From: Brienomyrus brachyistius
Taxonomy: Eukaryota; Chordata; Actinopteri; Osteoglossiformes; Mormyridae
NCBI RefSeq assembly: GCF_023856365.1
Contig: NW_026042712.1
Location: 1 to 64,000, forward strand
Length of the DNA: 64,000 nt
Direction of reading: 5' to 3'
The position numbers and the translations under genes were made by a program. Under the pieces are notes generated by a model, which was given only the letters and a program-made list of their open reading frames with translations, ran no database searches and was not told the DNA's origin. Shown here one piece after another: positions 44,352 through 57,851 of this stretch; position 1 is the stretch's first letter; every line of letters starts with the position of its first letter.

Positions 44352-44619
44352 GCCCACTTTTCAATCTGCAGTACAAATACACCAGCTTGTCTCTGCTAAC
44401 AACAGCCTGTGAATGTCAGTTAAGGAGGAAACAGTACCACATACATATTGGCCAACATCAAATGAAAATGTAACACACGAAAACAGGACTGCCCACTTAT
44501 CACTCTGCGTAAAATCACACCAGCTTGTCTGAGCTGACAGCAGCCTCACATATCAGCTAAGGAGGAAGACGGCATATCAAAAGTAAAAAGAAAGACACCA
44601 TCAAATGAAAATATCCCTG
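44352..44619. repeat. 139-bp imperfect tandem duplication, unit 2
   Basis: Copies at 44352-44490 and 44491-44619, nearly identical to unit 1. Confidence 0.75.
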
Positions 44620-46275
44620 TGTGATCTATTGGTTTCTGCTTTCACTCCCATTAAATGACAGTAAGTCTAGTTGGTGTCCGTGGTGCTGAAAACCTGGATC
44701 AGTAAATTCCAAATGAAACTTCTTTACCTGATTTAACTGTAACTCACTTATTTTGTTGGCAATGATGCTTTGTTGAGTCTAGAAAGGCGCAAAGTGGGTT
44801 TCAGATAAATTAAATGAAGTAGTTTTGCTTAAAAACCAAAAAGCTTTGAACAATCAGTTCAGCTTTGGACTGTAGTGCTTCACAAAAGTAAAATCCATCC
44901 AGTTAAATCTCTTTATCCCCAAGTCAAGAAGATATCAAATGCAGAAGCACATTGTGGGAGATACAAGGTGCAGACACATTAAAAGCACTTTTTTTGTGTG
45001 AACATTATAAAACAGATTGATACACATTAAGCAGTTTGTAACTTTACATCCAGACCTACATCAGTCAGAAAAAGCAGGCGATGACCATCCATCCAGCAGC
45101 TTCATCTCTGATTGTACAGAATCCCATGTCAGCGTAACTTCTGAAGTCATGACTAAACTAATTTCCAGCTCTGCCTTCAGTTTCATCTGTTAAATTAAAT
45201 TAGGAACTAAACTAAACTAGGAGGGAAATATAGTCAAGCTACTTAAGTAGCCGAATTTTGTGTATCCACTAGAGGGCAGCCACACATAGATTCCCTTATG
45301 AATGGTTCTGATGCTTCCGGAAAGCACTGCACAAAGACCCAGGTATGCCAGTGAGGAACGGATAAAGAGCAGACGGATCCAAATACTAGCTGTAATATAT
45401 AGTATTTTCAATGAATTTAAACAAATTAATATAACAGTGTCAGAGTGTCAGATCCATGTGACTTTTTATGATTGAAGAACTTTGAAAGCCTGAATATAAC
45501 TGAGGAGGCCCACGGACCCCATATGTGTGAAACATCATTGTGGTGCTGAGAGAAACACAGGACTGCTGATAAGACCCAGATGAGTGAATTACCTGACTTG
45601 CCCCCACCCCATCCCCCCCCAGGATACCCCCACCCCTGTCATACAGACACCTTCCTAACGGACCTCATGATTGTGCTGATCCACACATATGAAAAGGACC
45701 TACTGCAGTGACATTTTAAAACTGTATAAAACATAATAAAGACTGAAATAAAGGCCTGAGGTCAGACCCTCTGTATGTAGCACACAGTGTTTCTGCAGAG
45801 TCTCACACTCACATCCTGTATGACGACTTTTCTGCTTTTCAGAATAAGTCTGATTTCACTGCTCTTTGCTCATTTGCAATATGAGGAAGTAACAGTTAGA
45901 AAAGAACTAGACTTATTTGATTAATTTGTTTGTAGTTTAAATTCTGTGAGCATGAATGATTCACTGTGAAGACCAGCTATCAATAATTTTGCTATGAAAT
46001 CATGTTTCTAAAATGATAAGATTCTAGATGAAATCAAAATATTTATTCCTGGTAAGAGCAGGACAACAGCAGCATCAAACTGTTTTCCTTTTTACAGACA
46101 AGAAATAGACAGGAAATGCATCAGTGCACAAACAGTTTATGAAAATCAAAGATAGATGGATGATTTTAAACATTTAAAACCCACAAAAAGGGAGGCAGTG
46201 AGGTTAAGGAGAGTCAGGAAGTCAGTGTCAGTCTCCACAGATCTGAGGTCAGCGATAACACATAAGGCTCCTCTG

Positions 46276-46315
46276 ATGCTCCTCTTCATCCTCTTCTTCA
46301 CTGATGGGCCTCCAG
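46276..46315 (+). pseudogene. Signal-peptide exon of CD300/pIgR-like receptor, unit 3
   Basis: Identical to the unit-1 leader exon, with the same donor site. The flank just upstream differs from the other units by single-base gaps. The partner Ig exons are at 59329 and 59996. Confidence 0.65.
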
Positions 46316-47410
46316 GTGAGGATCACTTACTCTGGGACTCCACCATTCAGCGTAGTTAAGATGAAGATACATTTTGCCACAATATACTTACTACATCTGT
46401 TTGTTTATATTCATATTGTTCCATGAAGTTTGATCACTTCCCGATTATAGTCTGTGGTGGTAGCATGTTGACCGACTGATTTTAGAATTGACTGCAGTCT
46501 TCTTTGTGTCCACTATGTGGCAGCAGTATAAAGGAAATATCTTATTCTGTCACAGCTGCTGGTGTGTGTAAAAATTCACATACTCTGATAACAAGTAATT
46601 CTGCCTCCAACTGTTTGTCAGGGATCTGGGCAGGAATGAATTACATGCCGACTGTACATACAACAGAGATAGGCTCCTGGGAGAACTTTGCCAGAAGTTG
46701 AAACACGACTTTAAGAATGACACTGATACAGAGTACTCAGCTGTTTGGTTGAAACTAAATCTTGGTCTGGATTTTTACATTCTGGACCTGAACTACCCAC
46801 TGCTGCACTGACCCCCACCTTCTTCTTTTTTTTTCCCTTTGTCCTGTCCGGCAGCTTTAGCAGAATCATGGTCTGAATGCACTGCTGTGACAAACATGTT
46901 TGCTTTACCATGAGGGGTTCTATAAACTCTGTATAGGCCTCTCATGTTGATCGATTTCATTTTTTAAATTTAAAAAAATTATTTATTTCATTTTTAGGCG
47001 GCATGGTGATGCAGTGGGTGAGCTGGCCGAAGAGGATGGACAGATTAGGAGGGAAAAAAAGAAGGAAAAAGAAGAAAGGAGCAAGTGAGATGAAATGAAA
47101 GTTTTTAGCGGGTGTCTCTAACTTTGCTCTGCCATTGCATGCACACCACTTCCAGGCCAGCCTTGCTCTCACGCTGATATACTGTCAGATTATGCACATC
47201 TTATATGTTGTTTTAACCCTTAGCGTATTAGTAAGGCTGTTTTGTACTTACTTGATGTGATGGTCCACTTTACTGTGGCCTGAGCCACATTAGAAATTTA
47301 TTTCTGATATATTTAACTTAATCCTCATTTTTCTTTTGCCCATGAGCACGAAACAGCTAAATAATTAGCATGATGCAGAAGTTATTCTCAGACAGGCACT
47401 TAATCTAAAA

Positions 47411-47564
47411 AGCAGAAATGTCATCATACACGATGTGAGGGTGAGACTGCAGACACACTGTGTGCTGCATACAGAGGGTCTGACCTCAGGCCTTTGTGTC
47501 AGTTGTTATTATGTTTGATTTGTGATTCTCACCTGGAGGCCCATCAGCGGATGAAGAGGAGCAT
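47411..47564 (-). pseudogene. Inverted, broken leader exon plus dispersed repeat, unit 3
   Basis: Copy of the unit-1 inverted segment. The exon copy is 47533-47564 (32 nt, minus strand) with the same deletion. The site is empty, with no LTR element, which gives the pre-insertion sequence for unit 2. Confidence 0.75.
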
Positions 47565-47906
47565 CAGAGGAGCCTTATGTGTGTCTCACTGACCTCAGAT
47601 CTGCGCAGACTGGCACTTACTTCCTGATTCTCCATAACTTTGCTGTTTCTCTGTCTTTATCTGTTACTCAGGAGTCCTGAAGTCCAATGAAAAATCCGCT
47701 TTCTCCTGTCTATTGGCTGATACAAGTTCTGCTCACTTCTGCTTGGGTTGCATGGATCACCAGCCACTTGTCACCAACTAACAGACCACAGCCTACCTGA
47801 CCAATGTCATAACTGGTGCACCTAGGTATAAAATTTAGTCTCACTGTCTCCAAAAAAGGTCACTGTCTGGAACCCCATGGAACCACATTTTTGATTCCTT
47901 AGGCAA

Positions 47907-48312
47907 TTTTTACACTATGTGACAAACAAAAACAACACACAAGTTTGTCTCAACACAGGCTCCATAGTCAAGAAAGCACAGCAGCACCTCTACTTTCAGC
48001 GGAAGCTGAGAAAAGTCCATCTCCATCCTCACAACATTTTACTGGGGAACTACTGAGAGCATCCTGAGCAGCTGCATCACGGTCTGATTTGGGAACTGCC
48101 TCGCCTCAGATCATAAGACCAGCGGATAGTGAGGATAGCTGAGAAGATTATTAGAGTCTCTCTCCCCTCCATCATGGACATTCACATCCACACGCTCCAT
48201 CCGCAAAGCCACCAACATTGTGGATGACCGCACCCACCCCTCACATAATCTTTTCACTCTGGCATCTGGAAAAGCATTCAGGCCTCCACAACCAGACTCA
48301 GAAACATGGCGC
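47907..48312 (+). mobile_element. LINE 3'-end fragment, unit 3 (longer form)
   Basis: Same relic as in units 1 and 2, but it keeps about 149 bp more at its 5' side (47907-48055). The extra part encodes K-K-A-Q-Q-H-L-Y-F-Q-R-K-L-R-K, a typical motif of fish LINE ORF2 tails, and joins the shared part in frame except for stops. Unit 3 therefore keeps the older form, and units 1 and 2 share a deletion. Confidence 0.65.
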
Positions 48313-48377
48313 CTGACTACTGAACTCTCAGGGACTGATCTGATACCACACACACACACACACACACACAGCTGTGT

Positions 48378-48960
48378 AATTATATCTTCGTGGGGACTCT
48401 CCATTCATTTCTATGGGAAAACTGTAATCCCAACATGACAACTTTAACCCCTACCAACCCCTAACCTTAACCATATGTTACCAAACCAAAAACAAGACTT
48501 TTGGCATTTTTAGTTTTTTGACTGTATTTACAGATCTTTGTGAGTACCTGAAAATGCCCCCCAAAACATCAAAATAACAGGTTTTTGTCACATTGTGGGG
48601 GACATTTGGTCCCCACAATGTAATATACACCTAATCCACACACACACACAGAGTAGGTATTTGAATCTTTGTGGGGATTCTCCATTCATTTGTATGGGCG
48701 TAACCCCAATCCTAACTATGGGAACCTTAAACATTGCAGTAGTTACCAAGCAGTAACAGTAAGCAACCAAATAAAATGCAAGACTTTTTGAATTATTCCT
48801 TTGCTGCATTCAAAGAATTTAATAAAATTCAGTATCTTCTTACTTTCGGGAACGAAAACATGTCCCCTACAAAGTCAAAATAACATGTTTTTATAGCACT
48901 ATGTACATAACCACCCACCCAAACGCGCGCACACACACACACACAAACAGGCCTACCTAC
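48378..48960. repeat. Two tandem divergent fish repeats with CA microsatellites, unit 3
   Basis: Copy of the unit-1 pair. The (CA)n run that precedes it (48348-48369) is pure here, where units 1 and 2 have an interrupted run. Several single-base gaps. Confidence 0.7.
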
Positions 48961-50119
48961 AGTATACCCTCCATAGATTACTGAATGAAATATCTGTAAA
49001 GCAGTTATTATGGCATGGCGTTTGGTTTGAACATGCAGTTTTTAGAATATTGCGCTAATTCCTAACGAAAGACTGCACTAATTCTAAAATAGCTATATAA
49101 GAACTTTATTTACCATTAAATAAATTATAAATCAAACCAAAATTTAGTCTCTCAAATAACTTGTATATGACATATCTTTGTTCAACATTATGAGAAATTA
49201 AAAACACCAGGACACAGAATGTGAATAACAAGAACTATAGTGTTCTTTCTCAAAAGCGTACCTACCAACGTGGCTAAAATGCTAATTGCGTTCGTCAGCT
49301 ATGGAAAAAAAAACAGCGGGGCACCCCAAACATCGCGGAATTACGCATTACCGTAATACTGCGTAGCAAAGACATAATGTCATAAAAAAATTACAGTCAG
49401 TATTTATAGACAGAACTGCGTGGTTTCCCATTGACAAGTAGATACATGGTTTACGGGCTTGAAGGCGGTTAGATCAACAAATCCAATCACGCTCAGCCAA
49501 AACAAGCACGAGCTAAACATACTACTTTTGATTGGTTCACCTTCAAATTCGTCCCGCCCTGACAATTAATTCTCGTTTTCATTCGTTGAAAATGGCGTCA
49601 GTACACATCTTCATCCTTTCGACCAATGAAAAATTTCGCTGGTTTCCATAGAAACAAAATCAGTGCAGTTTGAACATAAACTTTCTGACAGAGCGATGGC
49701 GCAGCGGTGAGAAGCATCTCTTCGTATGTTTCTTGCTATTTCTTCAGATTATGTTTTGTTAGCATAGTTAATTTTATATTTCATTTTATGTCGTGATATA
49801 GTTCATAGCAAATATTGCCGCAAAATATAATTGAAATATATTTAAAATTAGTAGCTTAAACTGTAGATGCTGTGGCCATTTTTCGTAATGTGATTGTTTA
49901 TATTTAAAGTGTAAGAGAAAATAATTGTGTTAAACTTAAAAACAACAAGCCTTATGGTTGATATGATTGGTTTTACTCATCCGGTCTGTCGTAATGCGTT
50001 TCATCTGAAGATGTTATTCTGAAAAGAGCCCCTATACGTTTACTTTTTAAATGTCCCATGTTGTTGAAGTAAGATTAACCGTTTGCTGGGTTCATTTCCA
50101 TGGCGATGTTATAACGTAC

Positions 50120-50325
50120 CGAAGCAGCGTCCTGATTTCGCCAGCGTTACTGTATAGGTTGTGAAACAGTTTTAGCAATTTGGCCGCTTCTATCGGAGTA
50201 GCCTCGATCCCACGAGCAGCTAATGAAGGCTCCATCCCTTTCCATAGGCATTCTTGGTGAATAGCATTTAGCAAATGTCTGGAGTACGTTGAAAATTCAC
50301 AGTGTCTAGTTTGGCTTTGAGAGTA
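50120..50325 (-). CDS. Unidentified candidate exon on the minus strand, unit 3
   Basis: Copy of the unit-1 candidate. Two further substitutions are both silent (Leu TTG/TTA and Gly GGC/GGG). The same donor is kept although neighbouring non-coding sequence in unit 3 carries many one-base gaps. Confidence 0.4.
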
Positions 50326-51747
50326 TCACAGACGGCTAGTAATTATGTTAACCAGAATGAAAATTCCGAAAGCTGTTTCCTGGACCAACGACCAGCACTG
50401 GGGAGCCTGGGACCTGTGGGACGAGGTGATCGACTGGGGAGAGAGGAAAGGTTTGGAGGAGTGCTCACCAGCGACACCCCCCACTGTCCAGGCTGGGGAG
50501 GTTATGGGGGGGACTGGGAGGTGTGACTGACTGGTGTAAGGGAGGGGAGGGTGTGAGAGTGATAGGCAATGCTGGCATTGTTTCTGAGACTCTTCAGAGA
50601 GGAAACTGGCGGTGTAGAGATAGATGTGGGTCTGGTATAGATAGAAGATGTAGAAGTGGTGGAAAATTAATATTAAAGTTGAGCTTGTAGAGCTCTTGAC
50701 ACAGAGAAGAGCCAAAATACAAGGAAGATGAAGCTGTGGTTCTTCTGCTGCTGTTTGGGGAACATTAAATGTTTGAAACAGTATCAAAGATAATGAATTA
50801 AGTGTGCTAAATTTTGAGATGTATAGTGGAATGTTTATTAACAATTGTTAATGTGGCGCCCCTGAACCCCCTCGGTTGGCCGCCCCTGCCGGTTGTGTGG
50901 GGTCGGGGATGAGGACTAATCGGGGCCAGTCGGGGATCTGGCCCCGGTGCCGGGGGGGGGCCCACTCCTGCACGCCCTTATTGCTCTCCTGGGCCGGACA
51001 CCACATTTCATACAACACTAGGGCTTTGAGGGGCAGTGGGGAGGTTTTACTTGCACATTAGCACTAGATTTGCCGAGTTTTTATTCTCTGCTGAGAGTCC
51101 CAAGGTGTTTGTCACCCCTGCTGTGATTTTCGCAGGTCTTCAGCCCCATCCTCCTCCTGCTTTTGTTGTGCAAACACACCCATTACCTGTGAGGCCTGGC
51201 ACATTTGCATTTTTTACTCAGAGTAGCTCAAATCCAAGGCAGACTAAACCTCTGTGTGTGACATGGAAACCTTCACAAAAGTCTGCCATATCTATACCAA
51301 ATATCCCACACACTGACTGACCTGCAAATATGAAAGACGCACATTCACAAAATATATGGAAACACAAGTCTGTGTTATTTATAAAACAAATTGAGTGAAA
51401 ATAGAATGAAAAGTTGCTAATAGAATGAAATGAATAAAATAAAAACATGCTAACACTTCAGTCTCCAATGCATGTTTGTATATAAATGTCATAAGCTGAG
51501 TGAAGTCATGGTCCATGGTTTTTGACATGCTCATACACATACAGAATAAAATGTCATTTCATTTTCATTGGCCATCACTGAATTATAACACCAAAAGTGA
51601 ATTTTGTTTTTGTGTGATCTCTCCAGCTTTGCATGTTTGGCTGTTCATGTAAAAATTGATGTATCCGTGCCTCAGTTCCAGGTTCATCTCTTCATCATCT
51701 TTCTGCCTTTTGTCTCAGTGGTTACTGTCCCACACAGTCTGTCTATC

Positions 51748-52185
51748 TTTCAAAGTCTGTGTTTGCAGCGTTTGAAAACCCAGTGACCATCATCCCTGTA
51801 TTTGGCAATGGAGTTCCTTGGCTAGAAGAATCGGAAACAATCTTCTTTTTCCTTTCCACCCTGTAGATGCTTTGTACAGAACGTAGGCATTCACCGCCAC
51901 CAAGTCCAGCATGTTGTAAAACACAGCTACTGGCCACTTGCTTGTTGCTGCTCGTACTGAATACATGCGCGCCATTCTAAACACTGACGTGGAGAATTCC
52001 TCTCCTTGTGCAGTGTCCTTTGCCAATGGAGGAAGTTCACGGCAAACGTTATTCACCATGCCCAGTAAAGTGAAGCAGTCTGTGTGACAGTGACAGTGAG
52101 GTGAAGAAATTGTCCGTTGTGACATTTCTCCCGTCATCCAGAAATGGCTCCATCAGACTCATGACCACGTTCTCTGCCAGCCTTC
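51748..52185 (-). pseudogene. piggyBac transposase, inverted partial copy, unit 3
   Basis: Copy of the unit-2 inverted transposase piece, unchanged at the protein level where compared. Confidence 0.8.
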
Positions 52186-52187
52186 AC

Positions 52188-53278
52188 CAAGAACTGTGCT
52201 GAAAGTTTCACTCCAGGAGAAAACATGAACATAGATGTACAGCTGTTCTCGACCAAGGTTCATTGTCCATGCAGTATATCGCATCCAAGCCGGACAAATT
52301 TGGGATCAAGTTCTGGATGGCCACGGATTTGGAGACCAAATACGTCTGCAACATGTCCCCTAACTTGGGAAAGGACCCCAGTCACCAGAAAAGGGAGAGG
52401 CTGGCAGAGAACATGGTCATGAGTCTGATGGAGCCATTTCTGGATGACGGGAGAAATGTCACAACGGACAATTTCTTCACCTCACTGGCACTGTCACACA
52501 GACTGCTTCAGCGCAAAACAACACTACTGAGCACAGGGAATAAAGTTTGGTATGAACTTCCTCCAATTTCAAAGGACACTGCACAGCAAGAGGAATTCTC
52601 CGCGTCAGTGCTTAGAAGTGGCAGTGTCTCCTTGACAATTTATGCACCTAAAAAAACAAGATTGTGTGTGTTCTGAGTTCTTTGGACCAAGATGTGGCGA
52701 TCTGTGAAGGCAGAAAGAGGAAACCCAACACGATAACAGACTATAACCACATGAAGGTATGTGAATGTGTGTATAATTTTACATCAGTGCTACAATGTTT
52801 TCTGATATGTACTATACAGGCCTATATAGAAAGAAGGTAGAAAAAAAGCAAATACACTCATGACTCTCTCTCTCTCCGCTGTTATAGTGTGGTGTAAATG
52901 TGTTGGACCAAATGGCGCGCATGTATTTCGTAAGAGCAGCAACATGCAGGTGGCCAGTAGCTGTATTTTACAACATGCTGGACCTGGTGGTGGCAAATTC
53001 CTACGTTCTGTACAAGGCATGTACAGGGTGGGAAGGCAAAAGAAGATTATTTTTGAGTCATCTAGCCAAGGAACTCTATTGCCAATTTATGCCACAAAAG
53101 GCTATGGGGACAGAGGAAGGCTGCTGCTGTGCCAGGACTTGTATGGACAACTCAGTGTCAGGTACAGGAGAACTGCAGAAACCGCAGCAGGTTTACCAGT
53201 GCAAAGTGTTACAAATTCACTTGCGCCAAATGCAGGGATGATGGTCACTGGGTCTGCAAACACTGCAAAGTTTGAAAC
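52188..53278 (+). pseudogene. piggyBac transposase, broken, unit 3 (plus copy)
   Basis: Copy of the unit-2 plus transposase relic with the same frameshifts. It has lost one codon in the linker before the Cys-rich finger. All three catalytic Asp blocks are still recognisable. Confidence 0.85.
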
Positions 53279-55535
53279 ACTCAATTTTTTTTTATAAATA
53301 AAACAGACTTGTGCTTCCATATATTTTGTGAATGTGTGTCTTTCATATTTGCAGGTCAGTCAGTGTGTGGGATATTTGGTATAGATATGGCAGACTTTTG
53401 TGAAGGTTTCCATGTCACACACAGAGGTTTAGCCTGCCTTGGATTTTAGCTGCTCTGAGTAAAAAAATGCAAATGTGCCAGGCCTCACAGGTAATGGGTG
53501 TGTTTGCACAACAAAAGCAGGAGGACAATGGCCCAAGAAACTCTCAGCAGGGATGCTAGTAGGTGTTAGGCCCAGGGAATTTGCGAAAATACGCGTAGAT
53601 TTGGCAGTTCTAGTGCTAAATTAGACACCACATGACACTAGGGCTGAGGAGGTGGGTATAGGCAGGTGGGGTTCTGCCGTCTGCCAGCGGTGGGGTGCCC
53701 GTGCCTCGACTGTTCACCTGCTTTTTGCACTTTAGTTATATACACAGTCCATGCTACATTAGGGCCTTGGGGTGCAGGGAGGGGGATGGGGGACTCTGCC
53801 ATCTGCCAGTGGTGGGGCCCTCATACTCGATCTGCACCCACTAATTTTAATGCATTGTAGACATAAACACACAACTCTCTCACACTTGTACATGCACACT
53901 TCACATTAACATGGGACGGGGAATCAGTGGGGGCTGAGAGGTCCCCCCTAACTCTCTGTCTCTGGCCCTGCGCGTGTGGGGTGGCCCGGCAGGTAGAAGA
54001 CGGCTCTGGCCGGTGTGGGCCGTCTCCTCTTGTGGGCTGCGGGCTGGGTGGTCCTTGGCTCTGCTGCGCCGTGGTGGGGCCCTGGCAGGCGGTCCGGGGT
54101 ATCTAGGGATGCTCTGAGCCCTTCTAGGCGAATTGTAGGGTTCGGTCTGGGCTGGGCGGGGGGTCTGCCGCTCCCCGGTTGACGCAGGTCCGCTCCTGGG
54201 TGGTGGGGGGGGGGGGGGGTGCACTTTGTTTGTATGGGTCTCCCTTAGATCATCCTGCAGTGTCGGGGAGGGGGGGGACGTGCCGGGTCGCTACAGTGGG
54301 CGGTGATCCGTCCTGCCGGGGAGCGGGCTGGGGGGACCGTCCGCCAGGGGAGTGTTCCCGGTTGATGGGGCCCTTTGGCCCTGGACCCGCTTCCCTCGGT
54401 GGAGGGCTTGCGGGAGGGACTGGGGGGCTCGCTGTCTGTCCCCCCTATGCGGACCTCCTTTTACAGGGGTTGGGCCCCCCTTAGTCCCTCGTGGGCTCCC
54501 TCTCGGGTTGGGCGGGTGGTTGTCTTGTGGACATATGGCCATGGGCCGTGTGTTTCTTATGGTTGTTTGTACTCTGTATTCCCCTACACTTTATTTTCTC
54601 CATCCCACCATTACATCTCCAGCCCGCTGTTCCTGGGAAAAGCCACCTGCCAATCATCCTTGGAGCAGCAGCCATTCTCAGGATCTCCTACATCACAGAT
54701 CACCTAATAAACACAGGACCTGTCGACGACTGGAGAAAAGGAGAAACGCTGAAGCACACTGGGCATTTTGGAAGCATTTCATCATAATAAATTACCTTTG
54801 CCTTTACAGTTTCTGTGTACAGTTTCATTATAGTAAATTGCACTTAGTTGTGATTACTCAGTTACAAAGACAATGGGTCACTCTATAATGGGTGATGGTA
54901 TGCTTTTAGCTGTGCTTCCACAGGTTGTATCTGCCTTAGTAAATGACTAAATGTCTTTTTCACAAATGATTTTGATTATGTTTGTAGAATTAAATTAAAG
55001 GTAAACCTGTACATTGGTTAAAATAACATCTGACTGCTACAATAATACATCATACAGCGTTTTTTGTACTAATGTGCTACCTTGAGACATTCAGGTTGTA
55101 TAATAAACAATTTTAATAAGAATTGTGTTAAGTAATTAACTTTCAAAATCTATCAATACCATGCAAAAGTGTAAAGTCAAATTTATGAGATACTTATTAC
55201 AATAAACGGAAGTAGTCTGTACCCATTTAAAGAGGCTTTACATCGTACAGCTTCTTATACTGGTCTGGTTGGTGGGTATAAAGGATCTATTAGAAATCTT
55301 CCTCCTCCAAATGTATCATATCATTTCATGAGTTTTGGTAGAGTGGGGGTAGCAGGATAATAATAGGATTTACTGGTTATTTTTAAACAAAGAGGAAGTA
55401 CACAGTCCAACCAGGTACTATATTGAAATGCTAACAAGTTTTTAAATATTTTTATTCAAGTGACTTTAAGTCTGGATAATGTTTTTAATGGTTGGCAACG
55501 TGTGTATTACTGTATAATTAAATAATTAAACTTCT

Positions 55536-56994
55536 GAAATGGCCGCTCAGTGCAGGAGGAGGCTGCAAACCTGAAGAGGCACACAACCGTATGGGTGGGG
55601 CAGGGGATCAATGGTGTGAGGTAGAGGACCAGGGCAGTGGGATTGCAGTGGCACAAGGGCAACCGTGTGGTCATCATGGGCTCCTCCAATGGCAGCTTCA
55701 GGTAAGTCGCTCTGGTAAACCCCGTTAGACTCCAGTGAAGTGAGTGAGGCTGCAGCGCAACACTGGAGGGGACACATGTGGGCTCAGGGGCCCACGTGAC
55801 TGTAGCAGAGGAAGGGATCTCTAGCTGATGTGGAGGTACAGGCCCAGTGGCAGTAAGGGGTGGGCAGTCAGCTGCAGAGGCTGCGGGGCCAGCGGCCCCA
55901 CTGTACACATGGACCGCAGGGAATCTCAGCATGTTGTGCCCAAAGTCCAGCACACATGCCGTGCTCCGGGGGAAATTCAGGCCCAGGATGGAGGGATCGA
56001 GCATGTCAGCCATCCACATAGTTACTATTCACAACTAAACCCCCCATGTCAAAAGGGAACAACCCCGTCCCTCTTAAAGGGGCCAGGTCACCAGTCATTG
56101 TTCTCACCTGCACCAATGTCAGTTCTAGACAGTGTCTGGTCTCACCAGGGTTGCAGTGGAACCTGTATGGACTAGGGCAGTACATGCGACTCACATCACT
56201 ATGGTGGGTATGTGACAGAAGTTGCCTCTGTGAGTCCAATCCGTAGTCACCACCTCTGCAGCAGGTGGCAGCAGGGCCACCTCCCCGGTGTCACCAAGGA
56301 AGTTCCGGAAATTAACCTTGTTGGCCCACATCTTCCCGGCTATGCGTGCCCTTGGCGGAACCCTGGGTGGCGGTGAACTTGGGACACTGTCTGAGGATTG
56401 AGGGGTGGGGGGGGTGCTGCTGCCTGTCAGCCTACAGGCAGTCTGCATCCAGGAAGTAAACCTGAGGGCCTGGGTCCTCCAAGCCCTTTGGCGTTTACAG
56501 CTTGGTTGATTTCTCCCGCCTCGTTCCCCGCCACCTCGCTGCCCACAATTTCTCTCTCCAAAGCCAGTTCCAGGGCCTCGTCTAGGGACGCAGAGGGGTT
56601 GACTGTGTCTGAATGTGAGCTATCTGGGGTTAAGTGTCTAGATAAACTGATCCCTGGCCAGTTCACTCTGTACTGATAGAGCCATGTGAGCACAGACACG
56701 CCTACACAACCCCTTGATATCATTAAGCAGGATGCAGAGAGACTCATTTGACTCAATCCCTGCACCTATTGTTTAACTGAGAGGGCAGAAGTCCTCACAC
56801 TGCCCACAGCGATTCTGCAGGGCACTGACCAGTGTCTCATCCAGGGGCTCAAGCAACCAGCAGTGTACACCTCAGAAAAGCATGTGTGACAACCCTGAGG
56901 ACCTGCTTGCATACCACAATGGTATCCCATCTCCCCTTGCTCTTTGAAGGGGTACAACCCATCCAGTATAGTTATCACTGGGCTATCACAATGT
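55536..56994 (-). mobile_element. Decayed LTR-retrotransposon gag-protease relic, unit 3
   Basis: Copy of the unit-1 relic. Single-base markers alternate between unit-1-like and unit-2-like along this stretch, so the recombination switch in unit 3 falls here. Confidence 0.55.
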
Positions 56995-57851
56995 CATCAC
57001 AATACTAAAGACTGAAACAAAGCCGTGAGGTCAGACCCTCTGTATACAGCACACAGTCTCACCCTCACATCCTGTATGACCACATTTCTGCTGTTCACAT
57101 GGCAATTCTCCAGCTTCCTTTGCCCTACAATGGACTGACGACCTGTTGAAGGTCTACCTCACTTTACACTTTGCCCATGTCTTGTGTGTATACCCTGTCC
57201 GATCCTAACGTGTATTTAGTGTGTGTAAATCTCTCACTGCATCTGCATTTCGCAGTTCAGCTTCTGACAACATTGTGTTTCCCATCTGTGTATTTGGGTT
57301 CGGTGCTTGTTGGGTGCCTGTCGTGGTCCTTCTATTTACAATTGTACGCAGGGCATGCTGGGATATGCGCCCCGCCGGTGTTACACTAGTATAAAAAAGG
57401 AATCTGGTCGAGTTTGTTCATTGACCAAATTTTGTTTTTGCGAACCAAATTGTTTGTAGGCCAAAGCATTTGTGAATTGCAAGCACTACTGTACTAATGA
57501 TAAATTGGTATGAAAAAATGGAGACAATTTCTGAGACACCAGAGCGATCCGTGTACTGTAATATTTATCTTATCAATAACACAGTAAAAATACACATTAG
57601 CGCCAATTCATCTTCTTTATTCATCATGAATATTTTAATTCATTAATGCAGGAGTCTGTGATAAATCGCTATCAGCATTTGGTTTATAATGGCCAATTAA
57701 TGATAACTAAAAAGAAACAGAGAGACTAAAGACACAACTTTCAACCATGATATGAGTGCTGTTGCTGCATAATTTGTCCACCAGGGGTCACAGCGCAACC
57801 CCCATCTCGGCAAGATGGATGACTTGAAATATGTTTCTATATCAAGTTGAA

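Larger units (their letters stand above)
19676..45507. repeat. Tandem macro-repeat, unit 2 (25,832 bp)
   Basis: Second copy of the block. It is longer than unit 1 because it carries a 3.8 kb LTR retrotransposon (21723-25534) and a 2.56 kb piggyBac-like element (28911-31472). It lacks about 247 bp that units 1 and 3 have (unit-1 12321-12567; junction near 38409). The boundary with unit 3 is seamless: the last bases before 45508 match the last bases before 19676. Confidence 0.97.
51059..53618 (+). mobile_element. Palindromic piggyBac-like element, unit 3
   Basis: Nearly identical to the unit-2 element at the same site, with a 3-nt difference in the C-terminal region (53173 area). Site and internal rearrangement are shared, so both descend from one insertion. 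Confidence 0.85.
50855..54600. repeat. GC-rich block, unit 3, split by the piggyBac-like element
   Basis: The block occupies 50855-51058 and 53619-54600, with the element at 51059-53618 between. The longest G-run (about 54203-54219) is longer here than in units 1 and 2. Confidence 0.5.
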
